Of a DNA stretch of 64,000 bases, positions 10,761 through 19,903 are shown in pieces. The DNA lies in NCBI GenBank assembly GCA_027451825.1, contig DAIDHZ010000008.1, forward strand, positions 1 through 64,000. Reading direction: 5' to 3'. Below the pieces are notes generated by a model that was not told where the DNA came from, did not search any database, and saw only the letters and a program-made list of their open reading frames with translations. Numbering within the stretch: position 1 is the stretch's first letter; every line of letters begins with the position of its first letter. The stretch comes from Chlamydiota bacterium (lineage in GTDB: Bacteria; Chlamydiota; Chlamydiia; Chlamydiales; SM23-39). A program made the position numbers and the translations under genes.

Positions 10761-12482
10761 ATGACGCAAGCGCCCCAATGGATCTATCCGGAAATAGACT
10801 CCCATCTTTTAAAAGCCATCACATCGGAATTTAAAATTCATCCGGTCATCGCGCAAATTCTCATTTCCAGAGGGTTGAAAGAAATTCCGGACATTCATGA
10901 ATTTCTCTATGGAAAACTACCGAATCTTTTCGATCCGGAATTATTTCCCGACATGGATACGGCAGTCAGTAGAATCCTGTCTGCTCTTGAAAACAAAGAA
11001 AACATTCTCATTTATGGCGACAATGACGTAGACGGCATGTCTGCAGCCGCTCTTCTTACAGAATTCTTCAAAGCCTTAAAGGCTCAAGTCTTTTTCGACA
11101 TTCCAAATCGCTCGTCATTGAAAAAAAGCCTCATGGGAGATGCCCTTGAATTCGCTCTTGCATCTAAGTGTTCTCTTCTCATTACGGTCGATTGCGGAAT
11201 TACCGCAATCAAAGAAATCCAAGAAGTTGTGCAAAAAGGGATCGATGTCATTATCACAGACCATCATGAACCGACCACCAAAATTCCTTTATGCGTTGCC
11301 ACTCTCAATCCAAAACTCATCAATAGCACTTATCCGAATCGAGAACTCACGGGAGTAGGAGTCGCCTTTAAACTGGCGCATGCCATCATCAATACTCTCA
11401 TCAATCAAGGGAAAATATCGTCATCCGAAATCGATTTAAAAACATATCTAGATCTAGTAGCCCTCGGAACGATTGCTGATATGGGAGCTTTAAAAGGAGA
11501 AAACCGCATCCTTGTGCGTTATGGGCTCAAACAAATGCACAAGATAGAACGAGTCGGTCTTGCCAAACTTTTTGAAGTGAGCGAATTGGAGCAAGGAGAG
11601 CTCACTCCATCAGATATTGCCTCCAAAATCGCACCAAGGCTCAATAGTTTAGGCAGAATCGCAGACCCCATTAAAGGGGTTCAACTTCTTTTAATCAAAG
11701 ATAGCCAAAGCGCAGAAATACTCGCCAAAGAACTGGATCTCAACAACATCGAAAGACAAAAAATTGAAAGAGAAGCTTCTGAAGAAATCGAAGATGAACT
11801 CTTTCGCCACCCTGAAATGCTCCAAGAAAAAGCGATCATCCTCCAATCCAAAAAATGGCACCCCGGGATCATCGCCATTCTCTCTGCCCGTCTTGCCAAA
11901 CAAACCAACAGACCCACTTTAATCCTCTCCATTGAACAAGGAATCGGCAAAGGATCTTTAAGAACAATCCCGGCCTTCCCTCTTCTTCCCATACTCAAAG
12001 AAAATCAAGACCTTCTCATTAATTTTGGAGGCCACAATTACGCAGCAGGACTCACCATCAAAGAAGAAAATATCCCTCTTTTTAAAAAACGATTCCTAGA
12101 AGCAGCCGCACAAGCTCTGAAAGATCAAGATATCGCAAGCAAACTGCATCTCGATGCCAAAATCTCTTTCAGCGATCTGACCTTTGATTTCATGGATGCG
12201 CTCAATCTCTTAGAACCCTTCGGCAGCGAAAATCCGCCTCCTGTTCTCTACGCTGATTGCATTCAAACATGGCCGCCTAAAGTGGTTGGTAAATATCATC
12301 TCAAACTCTTCTTAGAGCAAAATGGAAGATCCTTAGAAGGGATTGCTTTCGGACTTGCCGATAAAAGAGAGCAGCTTCTCAAAAAAAACATCCCCCTATG
12401 CATCGCTTTCACTCCTCATATCAATACGTTCCTAAACAAAGCGAGCATCCAACTACAAATAAAAGACTTTCGAACAGTTTGA
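10761..12482 (+). CDS. recJ: Single-stranded-DNA exonuclease RecJ
   Basis: This 573-residue DHH-family 5'-3' exonuclease acts in recombination and mismatch or base-excision repair. The motifs are GDNDVDGMSAA (about residue 86), DCGIT, TDHHEP (the DHH motif, about 168), NPK, LTGVGVAFKL, DLVALGTIADM and the DHHA1 motif IAPRLNSLGR. The C-terminal OB-like region is present and the length is normal. RecJ near SecDF is also the Chlamydia arrangement. The ATG at 10761 follows the 600-bp repeat region. Confidence 0.96.
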   Translation: MTQAPQWIYPEIDSHLLKAITSEFKIHPVIAQILISRGLKEIPDIHEFLYGKLPNLFDPELFPDMDTAVSRILSALENKENILIYGDNDVDGMSAAALLTEFFKALKAQVFFDIPNRSSLKKSLMGDALEFALASKCSLLITVDCGITAIKEIQEVVQKGIDVIITDHHEPTTKIPLCVATLNPKLINSTYPNRELTGVGVAFKLAHAIINTLINQGKISSSEIDLKTYLDLVALGTIADMGALKGENRILVRYGLKQMHKIERVGLAKLFEVSELEQGELTPSDIASKIAPRLNSLGRIADPIKGVQLLLIKDSQSAEILAKELDLNNIERQKIEREASEEIEDELFRHPEMLQEKAIILQSKKWHPGIIAILSARLAKQTNRPTLILSIEQGIGKGSLRTIPAFPLLPILKENQDLLINFGGHNYAAGLTIKEENIPLFKKRFLEAAAQALKDQDIASKLHLDAKISFSDLTFDFMDALNLLEPFGSENPPPVLYADCIQTWPPKVVGKYHLKLFLEQNGRSLEGIAFGLADKREQLLKKNIPLCIAFTPHINTFLNKASIQLQIKDFRTV

Positions 12483-12505
12483 CATTAATTCAATCCAGAT
12501 ATAAT
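12479..12505 (+). promoter_or_regulatory. Sigma70-type promoter for the glycine-zipper lipoprotein
   Basis: TTGACA (12479-12484) and TATAAT (12500-12505) both match the consensus exactly, with a short 15-bp spacer. The -35 box overlaps the recJ stop codon. The next start codon is 12531. Confidence 0.55.
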
Positions 12506-12530
12506 TAAAAATTATACAATAGGTGTCATC

Positions 12531-12968
12531 ATGAAAATCTTCTATTATTTCATTCTCCCATTCATGGCAAGCTGCTCGACCAATGTAGGAACCGGTATCA
12601 TCACCGGAGGAACGATTGGAGCAGGTCTTGGTGGAATTACAAGTGGAAATACAGGGGCCATCATCGGAGGAACCTCCTGCATGATTGCCGGCAGCCTGAT
12701 TGGAATAGCTCTTGACACCCAAGACAGAAAAGTCATGGAAAAATCAAGCCCGAGAACAATTTCTCGCATGGATCGAGGAGAGCCTCTAACGATCAACGAT
12801 ATCATCAAGCTCAGCCAGGGAGGAATTTGCGATGATACGATCATTGAATATATTCAAGAACAAAAAACGGTCTATTCGCTGAGTCAATCTCAAACGAAAA
12901 GAATGAGAGACGCAGGGGTCAGCGGACGAGTCATCAATGCCATGATTGATTCCGGTAAACAAATGTAA
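12531..12968 (+). CDS. Glycine-zipper lipoprotein
   Basis: This 145-residue protein has a short signal peptide ending in a lipobox-like FMASC (Cys 15). A glycine-zipper segment (about residues 20-62: GTGIITGGTIGAGLGG, GAIIGGTSCMIAGSLIG) of the kind that inserts in or spans membranes follows. The C-terminal 70 residues (INDIIKLSQGGICDDTIIEYIQ) resemble the helical domain found in other glycine-zipper envelope proteins. It is likely anchored in the outer membrane or periplasm. Its function is unknown. It has its own good promoter. Confidence 0.75.
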   Translation: MKIFYYFILPFMASCSTNVGTGIITGGTIGAGLGGITSGNTGAIIGGTSCMIAGSLIGIALDTQDRKVMEKSSPRTISRMDRGEPLTINDIIKLSQGGICDDTIIEYIQEQKTVYSLSQSQTKRMRDAGVSGRVINAMIDSGKQM

Positions 12969-13029
12969 AAAAAATTTGCTTAAAATTGAGAAAATCATCA
13001 ACGATAGTTACAGACTCCGGAATGACAAC

Positions 13030-14052
13030 ATGGCAATACAACTTGAAAATGACACTCGAGATGATCACTTCTTTCAAGAGAACCTATCCAGCTATTATCG
13101 AAATTTCTTAAAAGAGCTCAAAAAAACATCAAGGTCGTTTATCAACTTCCACCTATCATATGGAGCCATCTTTTCCATTGAACTCATCCTTTTCATGAGT
13201 TTTTATTCATTTTTCACCAAATCTTCGATTCTTGCTTATTCTTTGAGCGCTCTTTTCCTCACCTGCTTTTCCTATTTTGTCTTACTTTTTTATTTTCAAA
13301 CAAAAAAAGAAGAAAAGATCATCTTGATCAAAAACCAATTGATTGCAGCCTGCAGACAAGATCTTCCGCAAGATTCTTTTTCAGAAAATCATCTTTCTCT
13401 AGCTGTTGCGCTTTCTAAATTAGCGCAGTATTTACAAGATTTTGAATGGAGCCTTTTCCCTTCTAAACATTTCTCTCTTCTTTCCAAAATATCGGCGTAT
13501 CTTTCTTGGCAAGACGTGTTCAACATAAAACAACTTCTTTTGCAAGCAGCCATCGAAGAACATATCGAACAAATTAAACACACACCTACCGATCTCGAAG
13601 TACACGCCTCTCTTGCAAACACATACATCGTCCTCTCCAAACTCTATCAAAAACCAGCGTCAGATAATCACCCCAAAAGCGCATCGATTCGCAAAAGAGA
13701 ACTAGAGTTTCAAGAACTTGCCAAAACCTATTCACACTTAGCAGTCGAAGAATTTAAAATCTTAAATCACTATGCATCCAATGATCCTTGGGTTCATGAA
13801 CAAATGGCTCTTGGATACAAAGATCTCAACATGCTCGAAGAAGAAATCAAAGAAACAGAAATTCTTCTCAAACTTCGACCTCAAGATAAAGAGATTCTTT
13901 TTCAACTTGGGACTCTTTACTTCCAACAAGGTCTCAATGCAAAAGGACTTCAAGTCTATGAAGATCTCAAACGAACCCACCTCAAAAAAGCAGAAGAGCT
14001 TCTCTCTTCCTATGGCAATCTTCTTTCAAAATCAAACCATCGTATCTCTTAA
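13030..14052 (+). CDS. TPR membrane protein of unknown function
   Basis: The predicted protein has 340 residues. Two hydrophobic segments (about 45-70 and 72-95) form a hairpin in the membrane. The C-terminal half is built from TPR-like helices (ASLANTYIVLSKLYQ, PWVHEQMALGYKDL, EILFQLGTLYFQQG), so it is probably a scaffold. I prefer the ATG at 13030 (MAIQLEND); the frame is open back to 12946, which would overlap the preceding gene. Its stop overlaps that of the convergent autotransporter gene, leaving no room for a terminator. Confidence 0.7.
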   Translation: MAIQLENDTRDDHFFQENLSSYYRNFLKELKKTSRSFINFHLSYGAIFSIELILFMSFYSFFTKSSILAYSLSALFLTCFSYFVLLFYFQTKKEEKIILIKNQLIAACRQDLPQDSFSENHLSLAVALSKLAQYLQDFEWSLFPSKHFSLLSKISAYLSWQDVFNIKQLLLQAAIEEHIEQIKHTPTDLEVHASLANTYIVLSKLYQKPASDNHPKSASIRKRELEFQELAKTYSHLAVEEFKILNHYASNDPWVHEQMALGYKDLNMLEEEIKETEILLKLRPQDKEILFQLGTLYFQQGLNAKGLQVYEDLKRTHLKKAEELLSSYGNLLSKSNHRIS

Positions 14053-16256
14053 AAGTAACGACCCAATTCAAAGCTTGTAAAGTAAGACTGAAAAGTAGCT
14101 CCAAACTCTCCCTGAAAATCCAAGGATCCATAAAACTTCGAACGAACTGGTAAAAAAGAAGTTTTAAACTCGACTCCTCCTAAATTTTGCATCTTAGAAC
14201 TTCCAATCGCTATCGGAAAAGTCGATACAGAACTCACAAACACTGTACTTGTTTGCTGAGAAACACAAGGAGTTTGATGAACATAGCTCATTTTTTCTTC
14301 AAACAAAAGCTTCCCACAATCAAATTTCCAAATCTCATAAAAACGAAATCCAAATTCACTACGAAATAAAGACCCATTCTGATCTTTCATAACCAAATTA
14401 AATCCCGACTTTCCTTTTTCTGTATAATGCTTTTGCCAGCTATAGACCCAATCAAAGGCCAAAAAAGACTCCATAGAAAAAACATCATTTTGAAGGCCTG
14501 TCACAGAGCAGGCAGCTTCAACATGAGGAGACAGCACCCAGCCATGAGTAGAGCCCCTAGAAACCGTAGAAAGAAAGGATCTTTGATTATGAAATTGATA
14601 TCCTCCGCCAAAGAGAGCTCCATTCAACCAAACACACGAAAGCTGATACGCCCCATAAATCACAGCCATTTCTTCTTGGATCTTCCCTTTTTCTCTATTT
14701 TCTTCAGAATGCATATGATTCAAAGCATAGCCGAATCCACCTCCCCAAAGAAAATCAGAGATAAAAGATTCAAATCCTGCGAGGACTCCAAAAATAGCAT
14801 TTTTAAAAGGAAAAAGATTTCCCTCTTTTTTTTGAATCACAAAATCCCCAAAAGGCTCTATCCACAAAGAATATTTATGTTCCCGACGAGAAGAGAACCT
14901 AGGGACGTCGCCTCGGTGAACAAGTAACGCAAGATTTTCAGGAAAAACAACGCCCTGCATTTTCAATGCATGATCTGTAATAAGATGCGACTCTAAAGCA
15001 AAATTAGCACTCAACTGTGTATTAAAAACACTCGAATAAGGCCCAACGGATCGAGGAGAAAACGTATTCATTAGAGAAACACTATTAATACTTGCAAAAC
15101 TCAAAGGAAGACCGCCCCCGGAAAGCCGAGTCACAGAACCATTCGGAGCGACAAGGGCAGCAAAAGCAGGTCCGCTACCTGTGCTATCTTGTCCTCCAAG
15201 AAGACCAATCCCTGCATTATTGACAGCTACACTATCAATCACTCCACTCGCAGGCAAATTCAAAATCAATATAGGCGTAGTCTGATTTGGATAAATCCAT
15301 GCAGCATAAGCAGGCTCTGGAATTGTCAAATCTTGCCCTCCTATAAGACCTACACCTGCATCATTAATGGCCACGCTATTGATCATTCCTTGCACAGGAA
15401 GTCCTTGAATCTCTAATGGAATTGCACTCTCTGGATAAATCCAAGCCGCATAAGCAGGACCTGGAGAAACTTGTCCTCCAACAAGTCCCATACCCTCTTG
15501 ATTGATGGCAACACTCAAAATCTCTCCCACAGGCAACTGTTGTATCGATACCGCAATCGAACTGTTTGCCTCAACCCTCGCAACATACGCAGGAGGATGC
15601 ATAGTAGATTGATCTTGTCCTCCAATCAGTCCTACGCCGGAATCATTCATGGAAACACTATTGATCACTCCAAAATGAGGCAAATTACTCATTGGCATCG
15701 GGGTAGAATTATTAGGCTGAAGCACCGCAGCATAAGGAATTGCTGTAAGAATTACGTATTGTCCTCCGATCAAACCAAAACCCGAACGATTCAATGCAAC
15801 GCTATAAATCGTACCGAAGGAAGGCAAATTACTCATTGGTATCGGAGCTTGTCCATTTGAATAAAGAAAAGCAGCATATCCGGGAACAATCACAGATTCC
15901 TGATTCTGCCCTCCAATAAGACCAACACCTAACTCATTGACTGCAACGCTTTCAATAATGCCATAAGGCAATCCTTGAATCGGTGTTAAAACAGCGCTGT
16001 TTGGATAGATCCAATCAACAAACATGGGACCATTATAATAATTAATCTTTCCAACTAAACCTAACCCATTGTTATTGATAGCAACTGCTGACACGGATAC
16101 ATTTGTAGCCACATCTTGAATTTGCGTTAAAGTTGCAGCATTGTCCACTTGCGCGATATAAGGATTCGTAGCTCCGGGACCCGATCCTCCAATCAAACCA
16201 ACTTCACATTGAGAAGCTCCACAAAGAGCTCTAAACAAACTCGGAAACCATTTCAT
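14049..16256 (-). CDS. Autotransporter with eight VGLIGG repeats
   Basis: The 735-residue protein has two parts. Residues about 15-400 hold eight tandem repeats of 45-49 residues with the pattern SVAVNxxGVGLIGGQD ... AYAAWIYPN ... LP, which would suit a beta-propeller or beta-solenoid. Residues about 440-735 are an autotransporter-type beta-barrel with alternating aromatic strands and a terminal Phe (FELGRYF), the usual signal for outer membrane assembly. The N-terminal hydrophobic stretch is short and ends near GASQC. It is likely a surface protein whose passenger faces outward. It lies 10 nt downstream of the DMT transporter gene on the same strand. Confidence 0.8.
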   Translation of the reverse strand: MKWFPSLFRALCGASQCEVGLIGGSGPGATNPYIAQVDNAATLTQIQDVATNVSVSAVAINNNGLGLVGKINYYNGPMFVDWIYPNSAVLTPIQGLPYGIIESVAVNELGVGLIGGQNQESVIVPGYAAFLYSNGQAPIPMSNLPSFGTIYSVALNRSGFGLIGGQYVILTAIPYAAVLQPNNSTPMPMSNLPHFGVINSVSMNDSGVGLIGGQDQSTMHPPAYVARVEANSSIAVSIQQLPVGEILSVAINQEGMGLVGGQVSPGPAYAAWIYPESAIPLEIQGLPVQGMINSVAINDAGVGLIGGQDLTIPEPAYAAWIYPNQTTPILILNLPASGVIDSVAVNNAGIGLLGGQDSTGSGPAFAALVAPNGSVTRLSGGGLPLSFASINSVSLMNTFSPRSVGPYSSVFNTQLSANFALESHLITDHALKMQGVVFPENLALLVHRGDVPRFSSRREHKYSLWIEPFGDFVIQKKEGNLFPFKNAIFGVLAGFESFISDFLWGGGFGYALNHMHSEENREKGKIQEEMAVIYGAYQLSCVWLNGALFGGGYQFHNQRSFLSTVSRGSTHGWVLSPHVEAACSVTGLQNDVFSMESFLAFDWVYSWQKHYTEKGKSGFNLVMKDQNGSLFRSEFGFRFYEIWKFDCGKLLFEEKMSYVHQTPCVSQQTSTVFVSSVSTFPIAIGSSKMQNLGGVEFKTSFLPVRSKFYGSLDFQGEFGATFQSYFTSFELGRYF

Positions 16257-16266
16257 AAATCAGTTC

Positions 16267-17220
16267 TCAAAAACCAATGACGGCCATTGCTGACTTCCAG
16301 TCTACGGTCCCAATAAAAAGCCCTAAAGCACAAAACTGACAAGCGCGCCAATCCACTTTTTCTTGATACAGCTTTTGCCCCCACAAATTCGAAGCAATAA
16401 TCGTTGTCACAGAAAAAATAGGGAAAATCACTGCATTTTCAAAAGGCAAAGCAACCTCTGTCGACCAAATCATAAAATATGTGCAGAGCCCATTCAAAAC
16501 ACCGCCTAAAATGCCATAAGAGACTTCTAGAGAAAAAGGAGATCTTTTCTCATAACGGATAAAAAAGAAAAGCTGCCAAATCATCGCAGTTGCATACAAA
16601 ACAGGCGCAAACCACTGACTTTTAATTTGATCCAAAGTAAAAAAAGAGATCTCTTCAGGATGCGCTAAATTCAAAAGAAAGGCTCTCCATTGATACAACA
16701 CCAAAATCATCACATGAAATGAAAAAACAAGAAGACTAAATTTGAGCCACTTTTTCCAATTTTCCAAAACCATCGCCCCTCGAACTCCTAAAAAAAGACC
16801 AAAAAGCACAAGGATCGAACCAAGGGCATGCCAAATTGTGTATGGGAATCCAAAAGATGCCCCAAATGCTAAAAACATAACAATGGCCGGCACGAGTGTT
16901 GATGCGTTCAAAATAGAGACGGTAAGTCCGGCAGGCCCTGTCTCAAAAGATCTTCCAAGAAAAAACAAAAGCAGAGCAAGCAAAGTTCCCGCAATCACAC
17001 CCAAAACAGTGATGGACGGATTCCAAGCATAGTCGCCCGTACGAACAGGATTCAAAAAAAAAGCGACAAAAAAAGCAGTGAGCATTTGAAACACCAAAAA
17101 ACCTTTTGCCGACCCTCCGTCTGCCATGCTTTTTCTCATAAAAAGATTCGAAAGAGATACGCAAATCCCTGCAAAAAACATTAAAAAAATGGCCATAACA
17201 CACCTCTGATCAACCATCAT
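16267..17220 (-). CDS. DMT-superfamily (EamA-like) transporter
   Basis: This 317-residue protein has about ten hydrophobic helices in two halves, typical of EamA/DMT metabolite exporters. Recognisable pieces are FFAGICVSLSNLFMRK, the helix LTVSILNASTLVPAIVMFL and, in the second half, TEVALPFENAVIFPIFSVTT. The substrate is unknown. The start is set by a clear Shine-Dalgarno run (AAGGGG) about 7 nt before the ATG at 17220. The frame is open to 17286, but that extension lies in the intergenic region shared with the divergent TPR gene. Confidence 0.75.
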   Translation of the reverse strand: MMVDQRCVMAIFLMFFAGICVSLSNLFMRKSMADGGSAKGFLVFQMLTAFFVAFFLNPVRTGDYAWNPSITVLGVIAGTLLALLLFFLGRSFETGPAGLTVSILNASTLVPAIVMFLAFGASFGFPYTIWHALGSILVLFGLFLGVRGAMVLENWKKWLKFSLLVFSFHVMILVLYQWRAFLLNLAHPEEISFFTLDQIKSQWFAPVLYATAMIWQLFFFIRYEKRSPFSLEVSYGILGGVLNGLCTYFMIWSTEVALPFENAVIFPIFSVTTIIASNLWGQKLYQEKVDWRACQFCALGLFIGTVDWKSAMAVIGF

Positions 17221-17236
17221 ACTGATCCCCTTGCAA

Positions 17237-17254
17237 AGAGGCAATTGCAAAACT
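17237..17254. repeat. Possible solo arm of palindromic element B
   Basis: AGAGGCAATTGCAAAACT differs at one of 18 positions from the terminus of the family B elements. It lies between two divergent genes, where it may overlap promoter sequence. Confidence 0.45.
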
Positions 17255-17320
17255 AAAGACATAAATTGTATACTGAAGATCGGCAATGATTAAACCGGGG
17301 CTCCGGTTCATAGATTTATA

Positions 17321-19903
17321 ATGAAATATATTTACCCACTTTTCTTTTTTTGTTTCTCTTGCGCATTTGGATCTGAAAGCGAAGAAGAGATTCTCTTTCT
17401 TCACCGAATTGCCTCATTCTGGTCGGAAGGCGAATATAAAATCGCAAAAACACAAATCCAAGAATTCTTCAGCAAATACCCTGAAAGCCATTACAAAGAT
17501 TTCCTACTCACTGCACTCGGCAATCTCTATCTTAAAGAAAAAAATTACCCCTTAGCTTTAGAAACCTATGCGAACATTTCTTCCTTAGACGTTAAAGAGC
17601 GCAATTTCTTAAATGAAGCAGAATGCCTCTACCAACTTCAGTGGTATTCCAATTTGGCCGAAAAATGCGAAGCATTTTTAAAACATGAAAATCTCTCTCA
17701 AGAAGACATCTCCCAAGCAACCTATTACTTCGCCGTCTCTCTCTATCAACAAAGCCTCAACGCGCCTAAAAACTCTGAAGCACTCATCCATTTGGCTGAA
17801 AAAGCGTTCCCTCTTTTTGAAACTCTTTCTAAAACAGACCTTTACGAAACGATCGCGCCTGCATTCGCCCACGTCTCCTCTTGTCTGCAAAATTTTTCAA
17901 AAGCAGCTGAAATCTACGAAGATCTTGCAAAAAGACAGCCGGAAGAAGAAGAAATCTGGACGTATGAACAAGCTCTTTTACAAGCTGAATACAATCAAGA
18001 AACAGCCATAAAAACCTTCGATGACATCCTCCAAAAAGGAGGGAAAAAAGCAAAAGATGCGGCATTCAATATTCTAGCTCTCCTCTTTGAAAGCGCAAAA
18101 TATGATGAAATCATCGAAAAAAAAGAAAACCTTCTTTCTTGCATCTCTTCAGAACAGATCCCCAATGCCCGTCTTTTTATTGGAAGAAGCCTCATTGCAA
18201 AAGGAAAATACAAAGAAGCAGCTGAAGAGCTGCAACAGTATCTAAACGATACGCTTCCAAGCGACACATTCCATGCAACGCTGCTCCTTCTTCTCAATGC
18301 ATCCTTTCAAGCAAAAGATCTTCTTTGTTTTCATCAAACTTTAGAAAAACTAAAACAAAACTACCCTCACGATTCAGAACTTGCCAAAGCAAACTTATGT
18401 CTTGCAATCCTTCTTAAAAAAGAAGGCAATATTGAACTCGCAAGACAAAAATTAGAAGAAGAAATCAAAAGCCCGATTACTGCCTCATTAAAAGCAGAAA
18501 GCCTCATCGAACTCATTCAACTAGAATACGATGCTCAAAACTTCGAAAACACACGAAAAACAGCGTTAAGCTTTATTCAAGAATTTCCCTCTCACCCTCT
18601 TGCAGCTGATGTATCGGATTACCTTCTCTTTGCCTCTCAAAAAATAGCCACCCCGGAAGAGTTGCAAAAAGACATCCATCTGATGCTTTCTCTAGACATC
18701 TCTCTTGAAAAAAAAACACAGCTTACCCTTCTTCAAGCAGAAACTCTTTTCGATCTCCAAAAATATGATGAAGCCATTCACATTTTGGAGCCTTTTGTCT
18801 CTGAAACAAAAAATGCAGATGGCTACGCAATACTAGGCCTATGCTATAAAGAATCCAAAAAAGATCTCACTAAATTCTGCGAATACACCGAAGAAGCTCT
18901 GCAAAATAAACTCTATCTCTTCGATCTTGGAGCTCTTCATGCATCTCTTTATAATGCCTATCTAGAACTCTCTTCGCAAAATCATGAGTTCACTTCAAAA
19001 GCAAATGAGCACTTAATGCTTGCGTTTGAAAACAAGGCTCCTTTATCTGAGGAAAATCAAATCTATTTAGCAAATACTCTTTTCAATGAATGCATACAAA
19101 ATCCAAGCCTTGCGACTCAAAGTAAATCCATTTCTCTCTTTGAAGCGATTATATCCACCCATCCAACGTCCGATGCTTTCATCAAATTAGCCAAGCTCTA
19201 CCTTCTCTCAAATCGTCCGCAAGATGCCGTCGATCTTTTAGCCAAATCTCGAAACACCCCCTCATCTCAAGAAGAGAGTCATACTATTTCTTTTCTTTTA
19301 GCGGAAAGCTACGAACTCTTAGAAGAGCCTGAAAAAGCTTTCAATGAACTACAAAAAATCTCTGAAGACAGAGCGTTTTTAAAAACACAATTAGGCGCAT
19401 CTTCTGTCTTAAAAAGTTCTCACCTATTAGTGAATCAATGGAAAAAAACTCACTTTCCAACACCCGATGATCCCGCTTTCATCCATCTCTTATGCCAATT
19501 AAAAGACGTTGTTTTACAAAAAAATATTCATAATGAACCGTTTCATTTGGAAGCAGCGCTTGAATACATCGATTTACAAACACACTTTCATCCTGAAAAA
19601 GCCGAATCTCTTTTACTCCAAATGAAAGAGAGCTTTGAAAATACGCAAGATATTTTATCAAAAGATTATCATGATATAAAAAACAAAATTGAAGAAAAAA
19701 ACCACATCTATCAATCGTACATGCAATTCATTGATGCAGAAATTTTATTTTGTAAAAGCATCCAGGCTCCTATCGAAGAGCAAAAAGAGTTGCAAGCAAA
19801 AGCAAAAAAGATTTTGCTGAGGATAAAAGACGAGAAAAACGCACATGAGCTTTCCATGAGAGTTCAAAAAGAGTTATCTCGTTACGAGACAATAGATCCA
19901 TGA
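17321..19903 (+). CDS. Exported TPR-repeat protein
   Basis: The 860-residue protein begins with a signal peptide (MKYIYPLFFFCFSCAFGSES). The rest is helical repeats of 34-38 residues, many matching TPR (NLYLKEKNYPLALETYANI, RLFIGRSLIAKGKYKEAAEE, AETLFDLQKYDEAIHILEPF). It should be a periplasmic or envelope scaffold. Its stop overlaps the start of the von Willebrand A gene by 4 nt, so the two are co-translated and probably act together. The pairing of TPR and VWA proteins recalls Bat (aerotolerance) operons, but the identity is not established. Confidence 0.75.
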   Translation: MKYIYPLFFFCFSCAFGSESEEEILFLHRIASFWSEGEYKIAKTQIQEFFSKYPESHYKDFLLTALGNLYLKEKNYPLALETYANISSLDVKERNFLNEAECLYQLQWYSNLAEKCEAFLKHENLSQEDISQATYYFAVSLYQQSLNAPKNSEALIHLAEKAFPLFETLSKTDLYETIAPAFAHVSSCLQNFSKAAEIYEDLAKRQPEEEEIWTYEQALLQAEYNQETAIKTFDDILQKGGKKAKDAAFNILALLFESAKYDEIIEKKENLLSCISSEQIPNARLFIGRSLIAKGKYKEAAEELQQYLNDTLPSDTFHATLLLLLNASFQAKDLLCFHQTLEKLKQNYPHDSELAKANLCLAILLKKEGNIELARQKLEEEIKSPITASLKAESLIELIQLEYDAQNFENTRKTALSFIQEFPSHPLAADVSDYLLFASQKIATPEELQKDIHLMLSLDISLEKKTQLTLLQAETLFDLQKYDEAIHILEPFVSETKNADGYAILGLCYKESKKDLTKFCEYTEEALQNKLYLFDLGALHASLYNAYLELSSQNHEFTSKANEHLMLAFENKAPLSEENQIYLANTLFNECIQNPSLATQSKSISLFEAIISTHPTSDAFIKLAKLYLLSNRPQDAVDLLAKSRNTPSSQEESHTISFLLAESYELLEEPEKAFNELQKISEDRAFLKTQLGASSVLKSSHLLVNQWKKTHFPTPDDPAFIHLLCQLKDVVLQKNIHNEPFHLEAALEYIDLQTHFHPEKAESLLLQMKESFENTQDILSKDYHDIKNKIEEKNHIYQSYMQFIDAEILFCKSIQAPIEEQKELQAKAKKILLRIKDEKNAHELSMRVQKELSRYETIDP

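Noticed and set aside
17221-17286. 22-codon N-terminal extension of the DMT transporter
   Set aside because: The ATG at 17220 has a strong Shine-Dalgarno run and the extension lies in the shared intergenic region.
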